From: a virus
Reading direction: 5' to 3' (one strand)
IMG/VR virus record: IMGVR_UViG_3300018877_000053
Location: 1-47,209 of that record
Length of the DNA stretch: 47,209 bases
Below are positions 17,243-26,262 of the stretch, one piece after another (positions within the stretch are counted from its first letter, which is position 1; each line of letters begins with the position of its first letter). Made by a program: the position numbers and the translations under genes. A model generated the notes under the pieces. It saw only the letters and a program-made list of their open reading frames with translations. It was not told the origin of the DNA and made no database searches.

Positions 17243-17764
17243 TTACTCAAAAGAAGGAGAGAGGCCGATATCGGTGTATCCTACCTCTCTCCGTTCTTTG
17301 GTTATGGTTCCGGTGTAGGTTAATTCATAGATTGATTGGGTAACCCCCTCGTCCTCCGGCAACTCTTGATTGCGGGAGAATTTGAAGGTAAACCCGTCTT
17401 CAAATGCAAAAGCCCGGCGCAATGCTTTGAAAATCCGCCCTCTCGTTAACTCCCCGCCATATTTGCCCCGAGTAGGGATCCAACAGTAAATTGAATAGCC
17501 GTCCACGGCCTCTGCGCTCTGTTCATAAACGAACTCCGAGTTAGCCAGGTCCTCATCTTTCAAGTACTCATTGTGGCCGTATCCCTTTGGGTTATCGAAA
17601 CCCACATCTTGCTCAAAATAGATGACCGGGCGCTCTAAGGGGATCTTTACTCGATGTTCGTTTACATGGATATGATCGTCCTTCACTGCGGGACGCCCCG
17701 CGGAGCAAAGGCAGTAATCCGGCAAGGCGTCGGTCATTATTTGTAAAATTCGTTCCTCAATCAT
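17243..17764 (-). CDS. Tail terminator-like protein
   Basis: A 173-residue protein between the gp10-like gene and the sheath. In PBSX/Mu-type clusters this slot holds the tail terminator or tail completion protein. The sequence is aromatic-rich and acidic with no catalytic motif (e.g. EFVYEQSAEAVDGYSIYCWIP). Spaced 6 bases from the gp10-like gene and 17 from the sheath. Function rests mainly on place. Confidence 0.65.
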   Translation of the reverse strand: MIEERILQIMTDALPDYCLCSAGRPAVKDDHIHVNEHRVKIPLERPVIYFEQDVGFDNPKGYGHNEYLKDEDLANSEFVYEQSAEAVDGYSIYCWIPTRGKYGGELTRGRIFKALRRAFAFEDGFTFKFSRNQELPEDEGVTQSIYELTYTGTITKERREVGYTDIGLSPSFE

Positions 17765-17770
17765 GCCAGT

Positions 17771-18307
17771 TTACCTCAGTTCCTGCAGCCGTTTGCGTAG
17801 CATCTGGTGGCCAATTTCTTTGATACGACTGGATTGATTGAATTCTTGGACTGCTTTTCTGATGGTAGGCCGCGGCTTCAAGCGGATTGTACCGTCATGG
17901 ACGTAGGCGAAATATCGAGCAATCTTACTATCGCCGTAGACACGCCAAACGCCCTTGCCGATTCGCTCTGACTTGTGTGCTCTCCTGAATGTCCCTGTAT
18001 TAACCGAGACTGGCCAAGGGGGATCTGCTTTGCCTTCGTACATGACTTCGCGATACCAAAGGTAATCAGCATTATTTTTGAAGTGCTTGTCTACCCTTTT
18101 GCCGCCGTTCTTTACGCTGTCGCGCTGGGCTGTCCTGGCTTGTTTGGCTTTCCAATCGGGATTCATGGGGCCCGAAGCGTACTCAATGGCTTTCTCCAGA
18201 ATTTCCTCGGCAGCCTTTGCTGAAGTATCTTCGACGGCTAATTGAACAGCGTTATTAATTCGCTGAATCTTCGAGAGAAGCCTACTAAAATCCACGTCCA
18301 TGCGCAT
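17771..18307 (-). CDS. HK97 gp10-like tail completion protein (XkdI-like)
   Basis: A 178-residue protein with the basic, helical style of the gp10/XkdI group (e.g. KAAEEILEKAIEYASGPMNP, RVYGDSKIARYFAYVHDGT, then KPRPTIRKAVQEF). The order head-closure, gp10-like, tail terminator, sheath is standard for contractile phages. It has a GGGGGACG ribosome-binding site and starts ATG CGC ATG, so the second Met is an alternative start. Confidence 0.7.
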   Translation of the reverse strand: MRMDVDFSRLLSKIQRINNAVQLAVEDTSAKAAEEILEKAIEYASGPMNPDWKAKQARTAQRDSVKNGGKRVDKHFKNNADYLWYREVMYEGKADPPWPVSVNTGTFRRAHKSERIGKGVWRVYGDSKIARYFAYVHDGTIRLKPRPTIRKAVQEFNQSSRIKEIGHQMLRKRLQELR

Positions 18308-18310
18308 GGG

Positions 18311-18754
18311 TTACGTCCCCCGTACAAGTGCAAGCCACATAGCAACCTCGTCGCCAACGTAAACGGGTATGTGGTTGTAAACATGCCATTTCCTCTGTGC
18401 CCATTCAATGAACTTGGTCCCCTCTGGCAGTGAAGGTGCGAGCAGCAAATGATCATTGTTTTGAACAGGACCTAGACGTTCGATATGATGACTGAATACC
18501 TTTAGTTCACTTCGTGACATTGCTTCATAAGGAAGAACAAAGGCAGCCCCTTCTGTCCGGACATCATCGGTTAATAGATAACCATCCTCATTGCACATCG
18601 GTGCTTCTGAGTTGGCGTCGTGCCAATATGAATCCGCTTGCTGGTATGTTTCATTCCAGCATGGGCAACGGGTAAGCTCCTCTGATGAGATAAATACGAC
18701 CGACTGCCCGCGTTTCCGGGCTTGTTTCTGTAGATTACGAGCAATCTTGTTCAT
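18311..18754 (-). CDS. Head-closure-like protein with Cys motif
   Basis: A 147-residue protein with a Cys-x-Cys (TRCPCWN) and later a CNEDGYLLTDD segment (about residues 28-62), a pattern common in small head-tail joining proteins of Firmicute phages, where it may bind a metal ion. Overlaps the upstream gene by 4 bases. Slot is between the connector and the gp10-like gene; identity is by place. Confidence 0.65.
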   Translation of the reverse strand: MNKIARNLQKQARKRGQSVVFISSEELTRCPCWNETYQQADSYWHDANSEAPMCNEDGYLLTDDVRTEGAAFVLPYEAMSRSELKVFSHHIERLGPVQNNDHLLLAPSLPEGTKFIEWAQRKWHVYNHIPVYVGDEVAMWLALVRGT

Positions 18755-19134
18755 CCGTCCACCCCACTAAAGTGCCCGAAGAATCCGCTTTGCTCAGACT
18801 TTAGCCAGCTCTTCAGTTTTGTCCATCCATTAGTCACCAGCTCATTTCCGCGTTTGGCCAATTTGTCCGGATCTGCTCCAAGCTTGAGAACGCTAATATC
18901 TAGCGGACCGTCCAAAGCAATTTCACCTGCCGCAGCCAGGAGGAATTCGCCTGAGCAAATTTCCTCCGCTGCGATTGGGAGAATAACGGCAAGGGCTGGA
19001 TCAGCCCCAGATAAAACGGAAAGCTTCTGATCAAGGAGAGCGGATTGCTGCCGAATAATCATTGTAATTCGTTGATCTTCATCCGTTCCGTCTATCGCAA
19101 ATCGCGCTTTTACCGATTCAACTGTACAATACAT
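18751..19134 (-). CDS. Head-tail connector/adaptor protein
   Basis: A 127-residue mostly helical protein of the gp6/DUF1320-like adaptor size, starting MYCTVESVKARFAIDGTDED, which matches the start of many phage head-tail adaptors (a short helix then an acidic loop). It overlaps the upstream gene by one base (TAATG) and the next by 4. Confidence 0.7.
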   Translation of the reverse strand: MYCTVESVKARFAIDGTDEDQRITMIIRQQSALLDQKLSVLSGADPALAVILPIAAEEICSGEFLLAAAGEIALDGPLDISVLKLGADPDKLAKRGNELVTNGWTKLKSWLKSEQSGFFGHFSGVDG

Positions 19135-19526
19135 TACTTACCAGCGCCGTTCAGGTAGCCTTGATAAAGAGCAACGCGTTTTTCTTTGTTGGAGATTGCT
19201 TCATCCTTTTCGTCAGAAGCCAGTTGAAGCTTTACCAAAAGTGCGGATTGCTCTGGAGCGCTCAGCTTCTCAAACGCTTCAAGTGAAAGTTGTTCATCTA
19301 TAAGTGGCGTGTTGTCGATCACATCTACGCCTGTATTCCCATCCGGATTACCGGAATCGGAATTATCCATTTGCTCCACTTCTTTCAAGTGGCCCATGTT
19401 CAGCTTGGCTTTCACGAACCAATCCTTTTCGGCTTCCACCACTTTCCCAGATGGAAACTCCTGCTTTGTTTCAGGGTGGATATACAGTTTTCTAGGCTCT
19501 GTTGGGATAACAAGGATCTTATTCAC
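19134..19526 (-). CDS. Small acidic protein next to capsid gene
   Basis: A 130-residue protein with a short beta-rich start (KILVIPTEPRKLYIHPETK) and an acidic middle (NSDSGNPDGNTG). I chose GTG at 19526 because AAAGGAGG lies 6 bases upstream; a TTG six codons earlier would put the ribosome-binding site inside the gene. It lies between the capsid gene and the head-tail adaptor. Function unknown; a capsid-linked or head-tail protein is likely. Confidence 0.65.
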   Translation of the reverse strand: MNKILVIPTEPRKLYIHPETKQEFPSGKVVEAEKDWFVKAKLNMGHLKEVEQMDNSDSGNPDGNTGVDVIDNTPLIDEQLSLEAFEKLSAPEQSALLVKLQLASDEKDEAISNKEKRVALYQGYLNGAGK

Positions 19527-19569
19527 GTAAATCCTCCTTTCCAAAATGAAAACCGCGCAACTTTTTTTG

Positions 19570-20628
19570 TTACACGGCTACATTCAGCACCTTACGTGCC
19601 TCTTTATTCAGAATTTCGAAACCACCCTCATAGGAGATGGCAGACAACATAATTTGTGTATCAATCAGCTTGTCATGCTCCATCATTAATGGTGCGGCCA
19701 CAATGCGATTGAGTGCGTAACGAGTGTCTAGTCCGATCACGAGATCCTGTGGTACATCGTCACAACGTTCAGGCATTCCACCAATTGTTTGTTCAACCTG
19801 TCCTGTTTTAGCATAAAGGAAACCAGCTAATGGATTGCTAAACTCAGGTAATGTGATTATGTCGGTGAACAGGTCTTCCTTTGCCAAGAAGATATTTGGC
19901 TTGTACGCCTGCTTGAATTGATTCTTGAATCGTACAAAACGCTTATAGTCGATTTTGCCAGCTGTACCACCAAGGTCTCCGGCCAAATCAAATGTATCGG
20001 CTCCAGAGACACCACCATCACCATTGATCAAGACCTCAATAGCAGCTAGGACTTCATCCAGCGCCAACTGAGCGCCGAATTGCTGGAGCTGAAGTGAGTA
20101 CACATTGAGCTTCTGATTGCGGATCGCCTGATAAGTTGCATCCAAGACGCGACCGTAACGGAAGACAGTAATCTCCTTGTCCCCCAAACGAATTTTAGTC
20201 CGTGGCATTGGAGCCCCTTGAGCAACGCGTTGCAGGCGTGCTCCTTCTTCGTCATGTTCCCATACAGCTGTCTTGTACGTATCGGATCCAGAAATATTCG
20301 TTGTTGTCGCCACCAGTTTGTTAATGATGCTATTCTCTTCGATTCCCTTACGAATGGCTGTTTCAATGAATGCGGGGAAAAGAATAGAATGCTCAGTTGT
20401 TTCAAAGAACTTGCTAACATTGTCGGCTCGCATACCAAATGTTTTGATCTCACGGGCCGCGAGCTGACGCTGTAGTGCCGTAGTACCTTCAAGATCGGAT
20501 CCTTTGTATTCAATACTTGGATCCAGTTCCTCCAGCACATCGGCTACATGAATGCTCTTTGCTGCTGCCTCTTGGAAGATCCCCTTTTCAAGATTCACTT
20601 TCTTGATGGATTTTTTCTTTTTTTCCAT
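19570..20628 (-). CDS. Major capsid protein
   Basis: A 352-residue HK97-fold capsid subunit (XkdG slot). The charged N-terminus (residues 1-17, MEKKKKSIKKVNLEKGI) precedes an E-loop and P-domain pattern (e.g. GDKEITVFRYGRVLDATYQA, then a helix RNQKLNVYSLQLQQFGAQLA). The C-terminal ~60 residues end MLSAISYEGGFEILNKEARK, a typical finish. It sits after the decoration and protease-scaffold genes. Confident by order and style. Confidence 0.85.
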   Translation of the reverse strand: MEKKKKSIKKVNLEKGIFQEAAAKSIHVADVLEELDPSIEYKGSDLEGTTALQRQLAAREIKTFGMRADNVSKFFETTEHSILFPAFIETAIRKGIEENSIINKLVATTTNISGSDTYKTAVWEHDEEGARLQRVAQGAPMPRTKIRLGDKEITVFRYGRVLDATYQAIRNQKLNVYSLQLQQFGAQLALDEVLAAIEVLINGDGGVSGADTFDLAGDLGGTAGKIDYKRFVRFKNQFKQAYKPNIFLAKEDLFTDIITLPEFSNPLAGFLYAKTGQVEQTIGGMPERCDDVPQDLVIGLDTRYALNRIVAAPLMMEHDKLIDTQIMLSAISYEGGFEILNKEARKVLNVAV

Positions 20629-20659
20629 TCTTCAAATACCTGCCTCTCTGTTATGGGAT

Positions 20660-21013
20660 TTACAATTCCAGTTGTACTTTTCCAGCTGTTGTATCAACAA
20701 CCGTAACAAAACCTCGTCCGTTTACTGCAGTTTCTGCCGTTTTCACTTTACCGGTTCCATCAACAACAACCCTTGCACCAACAGCAATCGTTCCATTGGA
20801 TGCAACTTCTACGTTTCCGAAACATTCCACGCGTGCTGTTCCATCCTTTTCTACCCTGCCAAGTACCCCAACGAAAATTGCCCCATCCGTTCCGAGGCCA
20901 ACTTCGTTGTTTCCTACCATCGTGACTGCTTTGCCGACATCTGCAGTAGTCAAAACGGTCTTAAATGTTCTGGACCGATCAAAGATTCCTTGATTTCCGA
21001 TTCCACCTAGCAT
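20660..21013 (-). CDS. Head decoration protein
   Basis: A 117-residue beta-rich protein with repeated Gly-Val strands (e.g. VFVGVLGRVEKDGTARVEC style), characteristic of DUF2190-type decoration proteins that stud the capsid surface. It sits between the protease-scaffold and capsid genes, as in many phages. Confidence 0.75.
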   Translation of the reverse strand: MLGGIGNQGIFDRSRTFKTVLTTADVGKAVTMVGNNEVGLGTDGAIFVGVLGRVEKDGTARVECFGNVEVASNGTIAVGARVVVDGTGKVKTAETAVNGRGFVTVVDTTAGKVQLEL

Positions 21014-21038
21014 CTGTCTTCCTCCTTTTTCCGTCGCG

Positions 21039-22151
21039 TTAGACTGAGAATTGTTTCATGTCGATCTCTGCTTCCATTGCTTTACCATCCCCTAACTCAG
21101 CATTCTTTGACTGAGGTGTAGGAGGGAATCGCTTGTCCAATTTCTCCTGGTAAGATTCCTTGATTTCAACGAGGCCGTTGATGTCCGAAACATTTTTCAG
21201 GACGACTTCCAGCGTCTTTACATTCTCATCCAACATCCCCGCCATTTTGATGATGGTGTTTCGTGTATCTTCAAAGAACTTTTGACCCGCGGCCACCAAT
21301 GTAACGTCCGGCTTTTCTTTTTGGGCCATTTCTAGTTGAGACTTTGTTACCGCATGCTGTTCTTTCTCATTTTTCAGGTCTTCTTCCAGACCCTTCACCT
21401 TTTCAGCATCTAATTTCCAACCTTTCACAATAGAAAGGGCATGGTCGTCATCCTTGACTTCCACGCCCAGCGTTTTAAATAGTTCGATCAGATTCACGTC
21501 TGATTCGCCTCCTTTAATTTTCTTTTCCTTATCCTCGTCCATTTTCTGACGAAGGCTTTTTTCCACTCCTGCCCCCTGTTGTGCGGGAACTGCTACGAAA
21601 CTAATCTCGTACCAATCAGATACTCCGTTGATCCAGGTGAAGCAGATATCTCCTTCATACTCCTTCCCACGCAGATGTGGGCAGTTACCACCGTAGTAGC
21701 TTTGTTTGCAGACAGAGCATTGCAACTCTTTGTACGCGAAACCTACGCTAACCTCCTTCAATATACCCGCGTCGATATCATCAATAACAGGCTGTGTCTT
21801 CTCATTGACCGGCATGTATGCCCATCCGAGAAGCTCGTACTCTCCGTCTTGTGCCTGCCTCACCTCAGCTTTGTACACACGCGCTGTCTGACCGGATGCA
21901 CTCCAACGATGGTCAAAGATGAAAGTAACACCCTTCGCCAACTCGACCATTTCCTCTAGTGATTGTTTCGTAAACCGGTCGCCTTCTCTATCCATCCTTG
22001 TATGGCAGCAGAGAACCGGGAAGGTATACAACTGTTCTGCTGTAAATTCACGCCGAGTTAGACTGTTGATGATGGCTAGATCTTCTGAGGATATGCTCTT
22101 TGTCTCCACTGCGAGACGAGCAGCAATGCTTTTCCGTAGCGTCTTTTCCAA
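21039..22151 (-). CDS. Prohead protease fused to scaffold (XkdF-like)
   Basis: A 370-residue protein whose N-terminal ~200 residues look like a prohead serine protease of the U35/S78-type, with a candidate His at FDHRWS (about residue 79), a Ser in the KEVSVGFAYKE segment (about 134-138) and an EISFVAVPAQQG strand. An inserted Cys cluster (CSVCKQSYYGGNCPHL, about 145-160) may bind zinc. The C-terminal ~170 residues form a coiled-coil scaffold (Lys/Glu-rich, about 230-310). Starts with TTG, with GGGAGGTG 7-9 bases upstream; it overlaps the Mu-F frame by 104 bases. Confidence 0.8.
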   Translation of the reverse strand: MEKTLRKSIAARLAVETKSISSEDLAIINSLTRREFTAEQLYTFPVLCCHTRMDREGDRFTKQSLEEMVELAKGVTFIFDHRWSASGQTARVYKAEVRQAQDGEYELLGWAYMPVNEKTQPVIDDIDAGILKEVSVGFAYKELQCSVCKQSYYGGNCPHLRGKEYEGDICFTWINGVSDWYEISFVAVPAQQGAGVEKSLRQKMDEDKEKKIKGGESDVNLIELFKTLGVEVKDDDHALSIVKGWKLDAEKVKGLEEDLKNEKEQHAVTKSQLEMAQKEKPDVTLVAAGQKFFEDTRNTIIKMAGMLDENVKTLEVVLKNVSDINGLVEIKESYQEKLDKRFPPTPQSKNAELGDGKAMEAEIDMKQFSV

Positions 22152-22431
22152 CCTTATTCACCTCCCTTCGAACGCTCTTTCTAACCGAAGCCGATCGATC
22201 GAAGTAAATCAGATTACCAGCAGCTTGTGCTTCATAAGCTGTCGTTACTGTGACAGCCATCTTTCGGCACCGACAATGCGGGTGAGTGTCTTTTACCGTT
22301 CGTGGGGAATCAAGTAAAGGAAACACCCTATTCGCGTATTGACGGCATACAGAGCATGCATCGGGAGAGACAATCCATTTCACATATTGAATGTCCTGAG
22401 CTTGGATACTCTTCCTCTGCTGCTCGATCAA
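22048..22431 (-). pseudogene. Displaced Mu-F-like C-terminal frame of the portal fusion
   Basis: This frame carries the C-terminal part of a Mu gpF-type minor head protein: QAQDIQYVKWIVSPD, a Cys-x2-Cys (ACSVCRQY) and THPHCRCRK, the normal metal-binding finish of such proteins. It has a TTG at 22431 but no sensible ribosome-binding site, and its earlier half (RSEAAMMFDRAAEEEY) is in the portal frame. Reading on from that Tyr with one base skipped gives a smooth EEEY-QAQDIQYVKW junction, so this is the 3' part of one gene of about 754 residues, not a separate gene. Frameshift site is the CC pair at 22404-22405. Confidence 0.75.
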
Positions 22432-24313
22432 ACATCATGGCTGCCTCAGAACGCCCCAACCTTCTCCAATACCACCGCAGCGTATCCAGTTGATCTCCAA
22501 GTTCCCTTTGCAGAGAGCTTGCCCATGCCTCAGGGTTTTCTCCATCCGTCGCATGTCGCTCCATGATCTCGATACATGCGTCTTTCATTTCACTTGCTTT
22601 GGTGACGACAAGAGACATGCCCTCAGATCGAAGAGTACGAACATACGTCGAACCAGAGTCAAACTGACTTCTTACAGATGCTTCTGGATTGATCTCTCGT
22701 CGTATGTCCTCAACAGCAGCCTGAAATCCAGCAGTTCCAGCCTGTTGTAGCATTTCATCATAGTAGGAAGGTTGGCTATCTTTCCCCAAGATCAAGTCTG
22801 CCAGGAAGTCGTTAATTTCCTCCGCTACAACCTCATTAATTTCATTGGGATCCACCGATTTAAGTGTTTTCCCCGTTGCTATCCGTTCTTCCATGAACAA
22901 AAAAAGACGTTCCCTCATCGATCGGAGCTTCCGAATGGTCGATGTTTCAAACGTCCTGGCAATGCGGTCTATTTTCTTTGTATCTCGCTCTTTTTGCGGT
23001 AGCCGCTCGGGATCAAGGTCATTGTCTCCATCCTTGATCATTCGCTTGATCGACTTACCGCCCGGCTGCTTTTTTCTTGCCGCTATCATTTCTTCTACGA
23101 TTTCCGGCTCGATGTACCCTTGCTCCTCAAGATCTCTTGCTACCATGATGTTTTGTAGACGTTGTCCTTCTGCTCTCGCATTGGTCAGCTCAGCATTTGC
23201 TAGTCCTTCAATATCCGCTAGAGTAACCTCATCCCATTGGATATCATAATCCAACGGATACCCCCGAAACTTGAGCCACCACTCTACTACATGAGAAACC
23301 CCCGGATTAACCATATCTCTCCAGTCATCAATCAATGATGTAAGGAAATCGGCCTGTGTCTTGGTCATGGTTTCCCGGGCTGCCCAAGAGAAACCGAACA
23401 CGAAAGGCGGCAAACCGGTCTTCGCAACAATCTGTTCCATGAGGGTACGTGCGGGGACTTCCATTTCCAGTTGCTTAGCATCAGCGCCAATGACCGAGAC
23501 CTTTACAAAGGATCCGAAGAAGTCTTGCACCTTACCTTCACGTGTTTTCTTCATAGCTTCAGACCACGACTTCTGAGCCTGCTCGATGAACTTTGTAGCG
23601 TCTTCTGCCTTGGTCCCTTGCGGAAACTCAAATCCAAGACTGTATTTCAGGTCACCGAAACGTTCCCAGTTTCGGCCGGTTGCATAGAAGATTGTTAGAA
23701 GAATATCCGCGATAAAGGGAAGACCGGTAAGCAAGCCTTTCCCATATGGATTCTCTGGCTCGGCTTCATATGCCGTGTAAATGATCCAATCCTGTACTGG
23801 ATAAACCACCGGCTCAGGCTCCATCGGCTGTCGCTCCGCCAGGATCAATTCGGTAGGGTCTTCAGTATTCCTAACGACCACGTTTTCAGCGACGATAGGT
23901 AACAGTGCATATATGTCTGTCCTCGATCGATAAGGCACAATTTCTGCTGTGCTGAAACCGTTCTGGATCATCCCATCCACGAAAGAGGAGATAAATGTCC
24001 CGAATCCCTTCCCTACTTTACCGACCTTTACTGTCTTTGCCCAGTTGTCCCACTCTTTTTGCCTGCGGGAGTTTGGAGCACCGACGATGATCTTAGGCAC
24101 ACCGATAAGCCGTCTAAGGTTCTGAATACCCACTCCGATGATCGGAACACCATCCCGCATCTGTTTGTACACTTTTACTTGTACCTGGTTGGGGACATAA
24201 CCTCTTAGAGCTTCAAAAGGGTGGGCTCCACCACTTCGAGTTTGAGATCCAGAATATCGGCTGCTTCCCCCTGAGCTTTTTCTTCGCCACGGTATCCAAT
24301 TAAACCATCCCAT
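22328..24313 (-). CDS. Portal protein (DUF935/gp29-like) fused to truncated Mu-F-like minor head protein
   Basis: A 661-residue frame. Residues about 1-430 are a DUF935-type portal (e.g. KVYKQMRDGVPIIGVGIQNL, EIVPYRSRTDIYALLPI, KTGLPPFVFGFSWAARETMT), which forms the 12-mer gate for DNA. Residues 430-636 read as the helical front half of a Mu-gpF minor head protein (ending GRSEAAMMFDRAAEEEY). After that the frame runs out of phase and ends after 25 nonsense residues; the true end lies in the +1 frame (22048-22404). A natural single-base mutation, a sequencing error or frameshifting would all explain it. Start has AAAGGAGGTG upstream of the ATG. Confidence 0.85.
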   Translation of the reverse strand: MGWFNWIPWRRKSSGGSSRYSGSQTRSGGAHPFEALRGYVPNQVQVKVYKQMRDGVPIIGVGIQNLRRLIGVPKIIVGAPNSRRQKEWDNWAKTVKVGKVGKGFGTFISSFVDGMIQNGFSTAEIVPYRSRTDIYALLPIVAENVVVRNTEDPTELILAERQPMEPEPVVYPVQDWIIYTAYEAEPENPYGKGLLTGLPFIADILLTIFYATGRNWERFGDLKYSLGFEFPQGTKAEDATKFIEQAQKSWSEAMKKTREGKVQDFFGSFVKVSVIGADAKQLEMEVPARTLMEQIVAKTGLPPFVFGFSWAARETMTKTQADFLTSLIDDWRDMVNPGVSHVVEWWLKFRGYPLDYDIQWDEVTLADIEGLANAELTNARAEGQRLQNIMVARDLEEQGYIEPEIVEEMIAARKKQPGGKSIKRMIKDGDNDLDPERLPQKERDTKKIDRIARTFETSTIRKLRSMRERLFLFMEERIATGKTLKSVDPNEINEVVAEEINDFLADLILGKDSQPSYYDEMLQQAGTAGFQAAVEDIRREINPEASVRSQFDSGSTYVRTLRSEGMSLVVTKASEMKDACIEIMERHATDGENPEAWASSLQRELGDQLDTLRWYWRRLGRSEAAMMFDRAAEEEYPSSGHSICEMDCLSRCMLCMPSIRE

Positions 24314-24442
24314 GATAATTACACCTCCTTTCGTGAATTAAAAGTCGAAGCTATCCAGAGCAAATCGAAGATTTCACTATTTCGTTCGAAACCTCATTTT
24401 GTCCACGCTTGGTGGACATTTTTACTATCGGGAGAAATAAAT

Positions 24443-24482
24443 AATCCTCAAAAACGGCTGAAAATGACCGAATTTGAGGATT
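24443..24482 (-). terminator. Terminator between terminase unit and portal gene
   Basis: A perfect 10-bp inverted repeat AATCCTCAAA / TTTGAGGATT (20-base loop, with an inner CGG/CCG) is followed on the minus strand by ATTTATTT. It lies below the small membrane gene and above the portal gene, so the portal group may have its own promoter. Confidence 0.7.
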
Positions 24483-24546
24483 TAGTACAAAGATTACATA
24501 ATGCTTATTATCGGGACTCAGCTTATAAGATTGGCATTTAACTTAA

Positions 24547-24738
24547 TTAGTAAGGTGAAGGTCGATCATGTCCTTGCTGAAGCAAATTTTCTGTATACAC
24601 AATCTCTGCGGGGGTTAAGTTCTTTGCGGCAAATTGGATTTCTTCAGATGATTTTTTACGCTTAGAAAACCAGTCATAAACGAAACCAAAGCCCAAAATA
24701 GCTCCGAATGTAATGATGAGAAATAACCAAAGAGGCAT
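24547..24738 (-). CDS. Small single-pass membrane protein
   Basis: A 63-residue protein with one N-terminal transmembrane helix (about residues 2-22, MPLWLFLIITFGAILGFGFV) and a charged cytoplasmic tail. The ATG at 24738 has GGAGG 8 bases upstream; a GTG one codon earlier is less likely. It sits between the terminase large subunit gene and a terminator. No motif points to a function; it may be a moron expressed with packaging genes. Confidence 0.65.
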   Translation of the reverse strand: MPLWLFLIITFGAILGFGFVYDWFSKRKKSSEEIQFAAKNLTPAEIVYTENLLQQGHDRPSPY

Positions 24739-24822
24739 CACTATTTCCTCCCTTCTTATGATTATTGTATCAGAATGCCAAGTGTTGATGGTTAATTTTA
24801 GGAGTCAGATACCCCAAATTTA

Positions 24823-26262
24823 TCACCCTCGAGATGCAGTTCCCACATAGAAAAGCGGATTGCTCGATTTGATTTCCGCGAACGCCAACACCACCGCATC
24901 CGCTCGGTCAGGAGAATTAAGACCGCGCTTCTTCATGTCCTCTTTCCGCTCAAGAGCGATCTTCCCTCGGCTAGTCATCCGGTATTTCCTCTGTGTCAAC
25001 TGGGTTATTAGACGCTCATCCTGTGGAAGCTCAATTCCGTTAGCCTGACCCTGTAAGTGAGCAGAGAAATTCTCCTGGAGCAGATCCCGAAGATGTGCCC
25101 AAATTTCCGTCCCAAGGCTATCGTAATATTCTGCCTCATCGTCCGATGGCCGGGAACCGTTATTCACCGGGATGACTTCCCAATTGGAAAGCCCTTCTTC
25201 TTTGATGATCTCATTTATGCGATCAGTTACCCCGCCACCCACTCCAGTGTCATCCACCTTGATTCTGACAGTCGATAACTGCGGGTAATCCCGAAGAAAT
25301 TTCTTCGCAGTGCTTATGCACCAGCCAGCCGTTACCATCGTGTCCTGCTTCTGATAACAACTTAGAGGGAATACCTTCATCCCAATACGTGGAGCGATAA
25401 CCGTTTCATCATCACCGAAACGAGCAACGTCAACTCCAATGTCTAGGGTGTCACCGGTCGGCTCGATGTTGTTCCCTGCAGCCAGCTCAGCTAATTCCAA
25501 AGCGATAAACGCATCTGCCTCTGCTTTCGGGAAATCCCCGTACACTCGAACTCGAACAACGTCACTTTCAGCTCCATACTTAGCAATGAGCATCTGAATA
25601 TTGTCTTTGCTGGTCCTTTTACTATCCAGGCTGGATACTTTGTGCGTCCGGAATTTATCTCGGTCTCTATGATGTGAATCATAAAAAACCCCACTGGTTC
25701 GAGTTGGGTTACCGCACATCAGCAATTTGTTTTCAGGACCGGATAGCGTACCGAGAATGGCTTCCATAATCGGATCAGCAACCCCAGAAGCTTCATCCAC
25801 GATGAACATCATGTAATCCTCGTGAAAGCCCTGCATGTTCTCTGGCTTCGTGGCTGTACGGGCAGTGGCAAACCATCTTTCCTCATGACCAATCATATAA
25901 ATCTTCGTTTTCGTCCATTTGAGTAGGTTTTTAACCTTTGATCGTTCAAGCCATTTGGCTACCTCTGCCCAAAGAACGTCATGCAGCTGCTGCCTTGTCG
26001 GTGCTGTACAAACTACCTTTGGATTCGGTCGACAGCAAAGGAACCAGATAACTAGCGCTGCCTCAAATGCCGTTTTTCCGACTCCCTGCCCTGACCTAAT
26101 ACTTATGCGGGGATGCCGGGCAACGTCCATCATAGCGGCTCTTTGCCAGTCGTCAGGGTCGAAATCAAGGATGTCCTCAGCAAAAGCAACTGGATCATCC
26201 CAATAAACATCAATAAGTGCTTCGAGCGTCGCCAGGACGTTGTACGGATGATTTGTCGACAT
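24823..26262 (-). CDS. terL: Terminase large subunit
   Basis: A 479-residue packaging motor. Walker A is GQGVGKT (residues 58-64), Walker B with catalytic Glu is MFIVDEAS (152-159), and the coupling motif lies at CGNPTR. The nuclease domain starts at DIGVDVARFGDD (about 274-285), with other acidic residues at KVDDTG (about 337) and SPDRADAVV near the end, giving the RNase H-like site that cuts DNA. I chose the ATG at 26262; a GTG three codons earlier is closer to the GGGAG site than is usual. It overlaps the small subunit by 53 bases. Confidence 0.93.
   Translation of the reverse strand: MSTNHPYNVLATLEALIDVYWDDPVAFAEDILDFDPDDWQRAAMMDVARHPRISIRSGQGVGKTAFEAALVIWFLCCRPNPKVVCTAPTRQQLHDVLWAEVAKWLERSKVKNLLKWTKTKIYMIGHEERWFATARTATKPENMQGFHEDYMMFIVDEASGVADPIMEAILGTLSGPENKLLMCGNPTRTSGVFYDSHHRDRDKFRTHKVSSLDSKRTSKDNIQMLIAKYGAESDVVRVRVYGDFPKAEADAFIALELAELAAGNNIEPTGDTLDIGVDVARFGDDETVIAPRIGMKVFPLSCYQKQDTMVTAGWCISTAKKFLRDYPQLSTVRIKVDDTGVGGGVTDRINEIIKEEGLSNWEVIPVNNGSRPSDDEAEYYDSLGTEIWAHLRDLLQENFSAHLQGQANGIELPQDERLITQLTQRKYRMTSRGKIALERKEDMKKRGLNSPDRADAVVLAFAEIKSSNPLFYVGTASRG

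Noticed and set aside
24401-24423. GTCCAC/GTGGAC hairpin with ATTTTT on the plus strand as a terminator
   Set aside because: No plus-strand transcript is expected here and the stem is only 6 bp.
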